This document shows, piece after piece, positions 39,111 to 64,000 of a DNA stretch of 64,000 nt. The notes under the pieces were generated by a model. The model was not told where the DNA came from. It did not search any database and saw only the letters and a list, made by a program, of their open reading frames with translations. Position numbers and translations under genes: made by a program. Each line of letters opens with the position of its first letter. Position 1 is the first letter of the stretch. Source of the stretch: Myxocyprinus asiaticus (Eukaryota > Chordata > Actinopteri > Cypriniformes > Catostomidae); NCBI RefSeq assembly GCF_019703515.2, contig NC_059346.1, positions 18,173,501 to 18,237,500 of the forward strand. The letters run 5' to 3'.

Positions 39111-40194
39111 CACACATTTTATGATGCCTAAAAATGTTGCCTTGTTTGGTAGCTTACTATATTTTGGAACGGAGCATTTCTCTCACATTCCATAAGCCAC
39201 ATGACTCATTGAAAGTGCTGCCACAGTTTTCAGGGTCCGAGGTCATGTGAGCTATGCCAGTGTGACCTCAACCTTTTTCATGGATCACTGTGGAGTCTCC
39301 ACAGTACAGTCAGCACAATGACCTAGGTATCTGAATTGAAATAGTTTTTTCATGCAGTGTGACATGCTTTAATCCAAAATAAACTATTTTAAACATATGT
39401 TGCAAATTCTTTTATAATTATTATTATGCATGCAAAGACTACATGGAGTATATGTACTTTTAAAATGTCACTATACTTCAAAAAACACTTTCCCTTATTA
39501 TTGCATATTTTAACTTAAAATGTTGATGTTGACAAAGAACTCCATGGGCATGTTATGTGTCAACTACTCACCTATGAAACTTAGCTGAATCTGACCACAG
39601 CAGGTGCCTGTCTGCATGTCTGGAGTCCAGATTGATTACAACAGCAGCCTGCCTGTCCAGCTGCTGTTAGGGTAGATCAAACTATTGACAGCTCTGTGGT
39701 CAATCTGCTCTGATTGTTCTCATGCCAGGAGGCTTAATGTGTTTTGCTGAATTAAGGCATGTTCCTACATGAACATCCTTGTTAGTCCTGGAACAACATA
39801 CGCTCCAATAAATGCTTCAGAATTTAGGGTTATGTTTAGGGTTAGGTCTGGCCCGACTGGGGCTAGGGGCTTGAACACAAATTCTTCAAATACTTGTCAA
39901 TCTATCTTTGCTAAATCAGGTTGTGTTTCTTGCCTGATACATTCAGATATAACAATAAATGTATACAATTTTATCAGTCCAAATACTTCCTTTTTTATAT
40001 ACAATGGCAGGAAGTTTGGCCACATATTTTCAAATGGATCAGCATGAGGATCATTCGATATAGTAGTCCTCTCCAAAGGCATGACTACAAAAATATTTAT
40101 GTGATCTATTCTCTTGTCACTCTTTAATTAAAAAAAGAAAATAAAAAGCAGCTGGATGCATAGTTTCAGCTACATCTGTTTCATTGAAGCCTCT
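39111..40194. other. Intergenic sequence
   Basis: No coding signal. A short aattagggtta/tgtttagggttagg phrase near 39823-39846 resembles degenerate telomere-like repeats also seen at 51951. The rest is AT-rich. Confidence 0.4.
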
Positions 40195-42964
40195 TTCAAG
40201 TCGTCATTTTTATTTGTATAGCTGTTTCACAACATACATTGTTTCAAAGAAGCTTTACAGAAAATTATGCTATAACAGAAAATGCTGAAATGTCTTAAAA
40301 GTCCTCATTGTGCGGTTTAAATGAATAAAGCGATTTAATTCATGCATTAAAACATTATTGTCTTTAGGCCCCAGTGAGCAAGATAATGTCAACTGTGGCA
40401 AAGAGCACAAAACTCCATAAGATGTTAGTTAACAGAAAAAAATAACCTTGGGAGAAACCTTGCACAGCTGGGGAAGCCAGTTCCCCTCTGGCTAAAGCAT
40501 GAATATAATGCCAATATTAGTTATCTGTGTAGTAATATTTAATATATTTAGTAATGGTGGGCAATGTTTACAACTAAAGGATTTTGTATGAATTGTAAGA
40601 TTAATGATTAAGGGTCTTTGAAGTCCATCCCGAATTGACTGCCTAAGTGCGTGTAGATGAAGTGTTCTTTTTATTTGACTGATGAAGGCTTTAGTTGCCA
40701 TAAATGTATTGTCTGTGTATTTTGTTTTAAGAGAGTGCAGTCTATCCTATGACCAAGATGATGCTGGCACAGGTCAGCAAGATGGGCCTAGTAGTCCGAC
40801 TTGAAGCCTGTGGCAGTTCATTTCCGGTGAAATCCATCCTAAATCCGAGGTGCAGGCAGTAGCCAGTGAAGTATCCCTTGTTATACGGCTGGAGTTGGCA
40901 GCAGTACAACCTCTGAAGTCAATCATAGTAGACTGATGTGATGCAGACAGTGATCATCGAAGCATCCCTCACTGTCTGGTTGGCAGAGGCTGCAGTTAGT
41001 AGTCATCGCTCAGCGACACATAGCGGTGGGAGTGAGACATCGTGCTGGACCGGAGCTGGATCTGGCAGACTCTAGTAACCTCAGGATATGTGTCCCGAGG
41101 TTGAGACAGGGAAACAAAAAGAACGCTAAAAAACAGAGTAGATGCCATTCACTTTAAAGCAGTGTGATATGAGAAGTGTTTCCGGTTCCGGCAGACCTGA
41201 CAAATGCAACATACAGTTACTACAGGTTGAGGGATAAATTTGGTGTATGCCTGGCTGAAGAGATGAGTCTTTAGGGATGTCCCGATACCATTTTTTTTTT
41301 AGAACAAGTACGAGTACCGATACTTTCTTTCTGATACTCGCCGATACTGAGTACGATACCTGTTTTTTTTTTTTTCTGAAATCCTTATCAACAGATTATT
41401 TACATTTTATGATCAAAATGAATGAATTAAAACTTTAATCAAATGAAAATATAACAATAATATTGTATAATTTTTTATCAAATGAAGTGCTTATATACAG
41501 AACCTCACAGCACAATCCAAACTACAGCACTGGAGATATATTTTTTCAAATAAAGTGATGCATAACAAAGCATAACAGATATTGCTTAAATATAATACAA
41601 TTACCATTTGTTTATTATTATTATTATTAGTAGTAGTAGTAATACAGTGAATATTACATAACTTTACAATAGTGATATATTTCTGTCATACTTTTTTTTT
41701 TTCATTTAGATTGAGCTTGTAATTTGACTGAGCTTTTATTTAAAAGTGTTTCTATGTGATGACGGTAGCTTTTCAGTCTGAAAAATCTGGAAGCTATGTG
41801 ACTCAAAGTGATTATTAAACTGCAAAAGCCTGCTATTTAATTAAACAAGTATGTACTCTGTATGTGACTCGTGCTACAAAGTGAATTTGCACTCTTTTCG
41901 CTGTCATCTGCAACAAACAGAAAGCTTCAATGCTCATGATGGTGTTTTCCCAGTATGAGCCAAGGAGGATCTTAAAAATGTACTGTATGTGTGGTGCAGC
42001 CGGCGTTGGCACAGCACTGTCTCCACACATTCACTAGTGCTCTGCTCACATTTGAAACATGCTGCACATGCAAAGTAAACTATATATTTATCTCATTAAA
42101 CTGCAGCTTTTGCGATTAAATAATCTCACTAGGCCATGGCGTGATTAGAATTTGTGTGCTGACTGTTTACGTAATGACATTTGTGTGTCAGATTGTATTG
42201 GTTTTTGGGATCTGAGCATTTTTACGAGCACAAGTACAAGTACAAGAGTGTGATATCGGACCTGATTCCGATACCAGTATCGGTATCAGGACATCCCTAG
42301 TCTTTAGTTTAGACTTAAACTGAGGGAGTGTGTCTGAGTCCCAAACCATGCTAGGAAGACTATTCCATAGTTTAAGAGCCAAATAGGAAAAGGAACTAAC
42401 TTCTTTTGCGGATTTTGATATTCTAGGTATTAATAACAGGCCAAAAGTTTGCAATCATAGGGAAAGTGATGGATTACAGCATGATGTAAGGTTTCTTAAG
42501 TACTTAGGAGCTAGATAATTCCAAGCTTTGTAATAATTAGCAGAATTTTAAAATGTAAATGAAACTTAACAGGTAGCCAATGTAGTGACAATAAAACTGG
42601 GCTAATATGATCATATTTCTTGGTTCTCGTCAGCACTCTGCATTTTGAACTAACTGATGCTTATTTATGGAAACTGCGGGACATCCTCCCAGTAATGCAT
42701 TACAATAATCTAGTCTTGAGGTCATGAATGCATGAATTATTTTTTTGGCATCAGAAACAGAGAGCATGTGTTGTAACTTAGCAATATTTCTGAGGTGGAA
42801 GTATGCTGTGCTATAAACATTGGAAATGTGATTTTCAAAAACCAAATTGCTATTAAACATAACACCCACATTTTTAACTGTATATGATATCCAACAATAC
42901 AAAACACTGAGCAATAATATTATTAATGTAAGCAGGATCCAAACTATTTTTTTTTTGTCTTAAA
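40195..42964 (-). mobile_element. L2-type LINE, minus strand, interrupted by hAT-like elements
   Basis: The minus-strand 3' terminus is the reverse of agtcgtcatttttatttgta (40198), the same tail as at 39050-39107. The protein C-terminus is visible at 42310-42910: KNVGVMFNSNLVFENHIS, MTSRLDYCNALLGGCP and LALKLWNSLPSM. Stops and frame breaks occur. The body is cut at 41273-42298 by one element, and just beyond 42964 by another. The upstream part beyond 45717 could not be confirmed. Confidence 0.82.
41273..42298. mobile_element. hAT-like non-autonomous element inside the LINE
   Basis: The left end agggatgtcccgataccatt and the right end cggtatcaggacatccct are inverted repeats. They are flanked by the perfect 7-mer agtcttt (41266-41272 and 42299-42305). 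Of about 1.03 kb, the interior is AT-rich without a transposase frame. Confidence 0.85.
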
Positions 42965-42972
42965 GGAATGTA

Positions 42973-45708
42973 CAGAGGTGGGTAGTGATGCACTGCATTT
43001 ACCTGAGTAACTTTTTGGAAAAACTTTTACTTTTAGAGTAGGTTTAAAAGTGGGTACTTCTTATTCTCAGTCAAGTAAATTTCTAATGAATTTTTTTTAC
43101 TTTTACTTCTTTACAATGGGTGGCGTTCCTGTTGTTACATTACTGGGTTTAATTTTAATTAATGTGTAATTTATTGAGAGATTATTGAATGGGATTTTTA
43201 CGAGAGCGGAAGTTCACACAGCTGTGCGCGCTGTCACAGACTGTCACTCAAGTCATCAGTGCTGCAGCATCAAACTCTTCAAAGTGAAACAATTTCTTCT
43301 CTCCGCACAGTGAAAAAAAGAATAGTTTCGTCATGCAGTGCCTTCATTTAACACCAAGACAAGTTGATATTTCATGATTAAAATCACAGCTCCAACTTAA
43401 GGCAGTACGCTGAGGTAAGTTTTGGCTCTGATGCTAACACAGACTTTTCTGTGTGAATGTGATGGTAATTTTCAGGGTGATTCTGTAACTGGGCTCTTAT
43501 GACATCCAGTGTACATTTTTAAATCAGTGCAGCAATATATAAGTGCGCTTTGTCCCGCATGTCATGAGCAGTATTTACTAATTTTTGGGATGTGCGGACG
43601 CGAGGTGATCATATGGCGAAAAGTGTGGCTGTGTCCGAAATCGTTCACTCGTTCACTATTTCCTATATAGTGAATGGCAGATAGTGCACTATATCTCAGC
43701 AGTGAGTGAACGAAATGAGTGAGTGAATTCAGACGCTGACACAGAAACAACATCACATATGAACTTTTAAAATACTTGGGCCTTACTTGGTATTCTTATG
43801 AAAAAATATATTAATACAATAAATCTTCATTCTGTTTGTCATTTTTAATATATACTGTGTGTTAATATAAAGAGTAAACACATTTGATCAAATAAAGAGT
43901 ACATTTTAAAATGTATCTGTATGTTTTGCCTCTCTATATGTTATTATGTTATTCTAATCAACTAATGAATTGTCAAAAAGTAATTTAATACATTCAGCAT
44001 GAAAGAAAACATTGCAGGAGTGAAGGAAGCAGTAAACTCCCAGCTCGTACGTCTTCCCCGTGGTGGATTGTGGGCAATTAACCATCGTCAAGTATACATC
44101 AAATGTACACTTGAAATTAGAGTGCATTGTGGGTAATAATTAGTGAACAAAAGTAAGGAACGAGTATCTCACTCAGAATTCAAACAATCCTACAAAATGG
44201 CAGACACTCGAAATAGTGCACTATATAGTGGATAGGGGGCGGTTTCAGACACAGCGAGTGTTCAACGACCAGGGTTCGTGCCCTACGCACTAGGCTGTGT
44301 ACTCTGCATTTAGAAAGCAGTGGTACTGCCGTACAGAACTAATGATCTAAATACTTTCAACATTGAAAACTGTAACTACACTGAAATAAGAATCCACGCA
44401 GGACTTTAAAAGCTATGAAATAGCTAAAGAAGGCATTAATAAAGAATGATCTTGCTTTGGTTTATATTTCAGCATTATATATAATGTCCCTGTGGGACAT
44501 TTTCATGTTTTCACCATAATAATTACTAGAACTGTTTCAAAACCTCTCTTACTGACAAATTCATCCAGATCTGATAAGAGCCCTTAAAGAGATAGTTCAC
44601 CCAAAAATAAAAAAATATCATTATTTACTCACCCTCATGCCACCCCAGATGTGTATGACTTTCTTTCTTCTGCTTAACTCAAATGAAGATTTTTAGAAGA
44701 ATTTCTCAGCTCTGTAGGTCCATACAATGCAAGTGAATGGGTAGCAACATTTTAAAGCTAAACAAAATCACATAAGTCAGCATGAAAGTAATCAATAAGA
44801 CTCCAGTGATTAAACCAATATCTTCAGAAGCGATGTGATAGGTGTGGATGAGAAACAGATCACCTTCTCATTCTTCTTCTTGCGTTTTTGGTGATTCACA
44901 TTCTCTGCATATCGCCCCTGCTGTCTAGCAAAAAATGACAAATATTGATCTGTTTCTCACCCACACCTATCACATCACTTCAGAAGATATGGATTTAACT
45001 ACTGGAGTCTTATGGATTACTTTTATGCTGCCTTTATGTGCTTTTTGGAGCATCACAATTTTGGCCAAAAGAGCTAAAATATTCTTCTAAAAATCTTAAT
45101 TTGTGTTCTGCAGAAGAAAGGAAGTCATGTATTTTCATTTTTGGGTAAACTACCCCTTTAAAGTGATAGCTCAGCCATAATTTAATATTCTGTCATCATT
45201 TCCCTACCCTCATGTTGTTCCAAACCAGTGTGATGCTTTGCATTATGTGTAACACAAAATATGTTAGACTATTAGGGACTGACAGTCTCGCTCACCATTC
45301 ACTTTCAAAATATGGAGAAAAAAAAAATCCACTGAAAGTAAATAGTGACTCAGGCAAACATTCTGTCTAATATCTACTTCGTGTTGCATGGAAGAAAGAA
45401 AGTCATATGGGTTTGGAACAACATGATGGTGAATGATGACAGAATTTCCATTATTTATAATAATAATTCTGTAATACATGTTAAATGTGTATTATGTAAT
45501 GGAATATAGGGGAGTTAACGTCTATTATGTCATTTGTGAAAGTAATGAGTTACTCACTACTTGAGTACTCTTTTAATTGGATACTTTCTTACTCTTACTC
45601 AAGTAATTATGTTAGTACTTTTACTTCTACTTGAGTAATTTTTTTTTTTTTTTTTTAAGTAATTGTACTTTTACTTGAGTATAGTTTTGGGCTATCTACC
45701 CACCTCTG
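42973..45708. mobile_element. hAT-type element with perfect 8-bp target duplication
   Basis: The left end cagaggtgggtagtgatgca and the right end, ending ctacccacctctg, are inverted repeats. Flanks ggaatgta at 42965-42972 and 45709-45716 are identical, the 8-bp duplication typical of hAT elements. At 2736 bases it has no hAT transposase; part of the length comes from later insertions at 44587-45165 and 45166-45440. The sub-terminal sequence is rich in acttttacttctacttgagt. Confidence 0.93.
44587..45165. repeat. Foldback repeat family A, long copy inside the hAT element
   Basis: The arms start agagatagttcacccaaaaa and end gggtaaactacccctttaaa. The central mirror is gtgtggatgagaaacagatc (44845) against gatctgtttctcacccacac (44948). 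A second, shorter family A copy follows at 45166-45440 (atagctcagccataatttaa ... catgatggtgaatgatgaca). Confidence 0.87.
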
Positions 45709-45716
45709 GGAATGTA

Positions 45717-46599
45717 TTAGGGTGTATGTCATATTCAGTACCCCACAAGGGTATTAATTGTATTTTAATTTGTTTCGGAGAGTGTCTTCATATTTAATAC
45801 ATGAGAAAATTAGATCCTTTCTTAGATTTCATTTCTTCATTCATTTTATTTCATTGACATTACTGATACATTTCCATAATGTGACAGTTCATGAGGCACA
45901 AACAGATTATAACAAATATCTGAATCTTTTAGACAAAAAACAAAAATAAAAATGACCACACTATTACCTTGCAGTATTTGTGAACAGCAGATGTTCAGCA
46001 AGAACAGCAAGTGAGTGACTCAGAGAACATGGAACACTGGTAATTTAACTTCCACTGTAATCTTCTGAAAGGTGCTGAGCAGATGTTTCTGTTGCTGGGT
46101 GTGTGTCCTAGAAACAGGAACTCTGGCAAAAATAAGCATCTTCCTTAGTTTAAATTTTACCAACCAATAAAACGGAAAATACACACTATGGCATCCAATA
46201 CTCTGAGGTGCCTTTTAACTTTAGAAGAACAAAACTACTTCATTACTCTCAGAATTAACAACTTTGTTTAGCTGGTGTAAGCTAGACAGCTTTAAACAGA
46301 ATAACCACAGAATTAAACAAAACATCCATTTCTCTCATAAACATTTGTGCATTCATCACCAAAAGCTCTCAGCATTTACACAAAGTTCAAAATTCAGAAC
46401 ATCACTACATATTCATTGGTCCTTTTAAAGCGTCATACATCTCTTAATTTGATTGGTCAAGCAAATCATCACTTAATGTTCCTTACAGGTTTGGTTACTT
46501 AAATTGTGATAGCTATATTATTTTTTGGATATAATAGATAGTGCTATAATTTGACATATTTCCCTTGCTAAAATATTTCAGTGTGTACTGTACGGCCTT
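45717..46599. other. Intergenic sequence
   Basis: Possibly the upstream remainder of the interrupted L2 LINE at its left edge, but no protein motif could be read. The rest is AT-rich, without gene signals. Confidence 0.35.
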
Positions 46600-47220
46600 A
46601 AAGGAATATTCCAGGTTTAATGCAAGTTAAGATCAATCGACAGCATTTGTGGCAAAATGTTGATTAACACAATTTATTTGACTTGGTCTTTTTCTTTAGA
46701 AAAAAAGCAAAAATCAAGGTTACAATGAGGCACTTACAATGGAAGTGAATGGGGCCAATTTTTAAAGTGTTTAAAGGCAGAAATATGAAGCTTGGAATTT
46801 TATAAAACCACTTACATTCATTCTTCTGTTAAAAGCTGTGTATTATTTGAGCTGTAAATTTAAATCATCATTTTAAATCGTTAAATGGTCGTTTTATGGT
46901 TTACAGCATTACGTCATCATAGCAACAAAGTTGTAAAATTGGCTATAATTTTACACAGAAATGTAAGCGAATTTATCACACTAAAATCATGTTAACACAT
47001 ATTTTGGTTACGTCTTGTGGCTATACTTTTGAAACAGTGAGTATTTTAAAGTTTATGGATTGGCCCCATTTACTTCCATTGTAAGTGCCTCACGGGAACA
47101 CATACTTTTTTTTAAGAAAAGGAGTGGCAAGTCAAATGTAATTTTGTGGCAATCAACATTATGCCATAAATGCTGTCGATTGAGTTTAACTTGTATTGAA
47201 CCCAGAATAATCCTTTAATT
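46600..47220. repeat. Foldback repeat family C, uninterrupted copy
   Basis: Runs from aaaggaatattccaggttta to gaacccagaataatccttta, whose ends are inverted repeats. Inner mirrors include cttacaatggaagtgaatgg (46733) against ttacttccattgtaagtgcc (47070). This is the best reference copy for the interrupted ones at 31481-34053 and 53785-54803. Confidence 0.87.
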
Positions 47221-48169
47221 CTTTTAAAGTGTATAATAATGTGTAAAACATATCCTGCTTGTTCAAATATGATATTTGGAAATTATGCTAAATGTTTACT
47301 ATTAACTATCTGACCATTAATGACGGAAAAGATTAAATAATTTTTGTTGAATGGAAGCACTTGTGATATTTGTACTGAAGACCTGAATCCAAAACGAATA
47401 AGGCATAAACCACAGATTTCGGTTTGTACAAACAAACACAAACACATTCAGTGACTCAGAAACAAACATCTATAATGTAGAACCAAGCTGGTGCAGACCT
47501 TGAATGCAGTGGAATCTGATTTCAGCTAAGTGGGAGGAGTTAATGTGCTAAGCCCTGACTTTACAGGCATTTCTAAACAACCCTCAGAAGCAAGAACAAC
47601 TATGAAGATATTTGAAGATGGTAATTAAAGTAAGGCGCCATTTGTGTCAATTTTCAAATTAAATAGCTCTATAATTAGGAGTTCAACAGCATAGTATTTT
47701 GAAAAAATAATCTCTCCCTTTAGTGGTGACTGTATTTCCTATATGTGCGTATGTGTGCTAGGTCAGGCTGGGAAAGAGGGACAGGCGCTGTGCATTTGCG
47801 TATAAGCTCGAGGAGTGTTCTGATGTTCCTTAATGAAGCCTGAAACACTCTATAACATGCCATCATCCCAAATCACACCTACTGTTTATATCACATCATA
47901 AAAATTCATACCCATCTATATTACATCATAATGCCCAACAGCTGTGACATATATTACAACATAATAGTTCATACTAATAATCTATATTATATCATAATAC
48001 CTGTACCAATCATCTATATATATGTTATACCAATCATCTATATTACAACTTGATACAGCTAACACTAATCATTTACATTACACCACAATACCTCACACCT
48101 TCCATCTGAAATACATCACTATTACACCTGAAATTTGTTTAATAACTGAAACAGTCAGTTTATAATTCA
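47221..48169. other. Intergenic sequence downstream of the tbc1d8b-like gene
   Basis: Near 47880-48120 there is a degenerate tandem arrangement of units like atctatattacatcataata (about 40-60 base spacing). No gene was recognised. Confidence 0.4.
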
Positions 48170-48477
48170 GTAACACTTTACAATAAGGTTGTACATGTTA
48201 ACATTAATTAACGCAATAGTTAAACTTCCAATGAACTTTACTTTTCCAGCATTTATTAATCTTGGTTAATGTTAATTTGCATTATAATGTTAATCACACA
48301 TGCATTATTAACATTTAAAGCTGTATATGCATTATGAACTAACAATGAACAATAGTATATTTATAAATCAACATTCACAAGGATATATAAATGCTGTAAG
48401 GAAATATTGTTCATTGTTAGTTTATGATACCTAATGTATTGATGTTAAAGTTTAGACCCTTATTGTAAAGTGCTACC
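48170..48477. repeat. MITE with TTTACAATAAGG-type inverted ends, family E
   Basis: The left end taacactttacaataaggtt and the right end ccttattgtaaagtgctacc are inverted repeats about 300 bases apart. The interior phrases gttaatgttaatttgcatta and tgaactaacaatgaacaata are typical of a widespread fish MITE. A fragment recurs at 56755-56870. Confidence 0.85.
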
Positions 48478-48710
48478 TTCAAATCTTCTCTTTTTCTCCC
48501 CTTTGACTTGTAATTGCCCTTTGTATTTAAACAAAATGATTTCCTTCATCTGTACTGGACAGAGATTTTTACAAACACTGACTAGTAGAAACTACACAGA
48601 GAAAGATGAAGAGAACCAAAGAAAACTGGAAGAGAGCAAAAGAGGGAGGGTGAATGTTTATGGCTTTTAGGGCAGTGTTGTGCTGTAATTGCTCTGATGT
48701 GTGTGTGTAT

Positions 48711-63919
<15,209 letters not shown>

Positions 63920-64000
63920 CTGCAAAAGCACTAAAACATAAGTATTGATGCAGCACACACATACACAGAAAAGAAAATGGCTGTTATATAACAGTGTTAT

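Overview
This window looks like nuclear DNA of a teleost fish, most likely a cypriniform (carp/zebrafish relative). The reasons are intron-rich vertebrate genes with GT-AG splice sites, teleost-like connexins, a tRNA-derived SINE of the type common in cyprinids, many Tc1-like and hAT-like relics, and low GC content. The species assignment is inference. There is no operon, CRISPR array, tRNA or rRNA gene. No wholly new system was found. The unusual content is nested transposon stratigraphy, UG-repeat splice junctions, one candidate extra exon and a linked alpha/beta connexin pair.

Layout. (1) 101-7839, plus strand: kat5 (Tip60 lysine acetyltransferase) from its second coding exon to the stop; the first exon lies off the left edge. 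(2) 9259-16724, minus strand: a complete 16-exon myotubularin-type lipid phosphatase, best called mtmr2. It is convergent with kat5 across a 1.4 kb spacer. (3) 16.7-25.3 kb: intergenic, dominated by repeats, including a Tc1 element split by an L1/Tx1-type LINE with a perfect 15-bp target duplication. (4) 25299-26021, plus: gjb1 (Cx32-type beta connexin), one coding exon. (5) 26.0-34.1 kb: repeats, including a four-component nest with a solo LTR. (6) 34153-35214, plus: an alpha-type connexin of 353 residues, one coding exon. (7) 35.2-48.7 kb: repeats, with a LINE interrupted by hAT-like elements. (8) 48711-63919, minus: tbc1d8b-like Rab GTPase-activating protein, 3' part only (end of GRAM, whole TBC, EF-hand, C-terminal tail); the 5' part runs off the right edge.

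The five genes are not a functional unit: chromatin acetylation (kat5), endosomal 3-phosphoinositide turnover (mtmr2), gap-junction channels (two connexins) and Rab inactivation (tbc1d8b). mtmr2 and tbc1d8b both belong to endomembrane traffic, but adjacency here is ordinary vertebrate synteny. From general knowledge, human KAT5 and MTMR2 lie on chromosome 11q and GJB1 and TBC1D8B on Xq, so the block may join two ancestral segments.

Exons were found by reading conserved protein segments and checking splice dinucleotides and codon phase. All joined exons keep one open frame in each gene. Repeat boundaries are exact where target duplications or TA/TTAA sites are quoted and approximate elsewhere. 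Repeat family names are by recognition, not database search.
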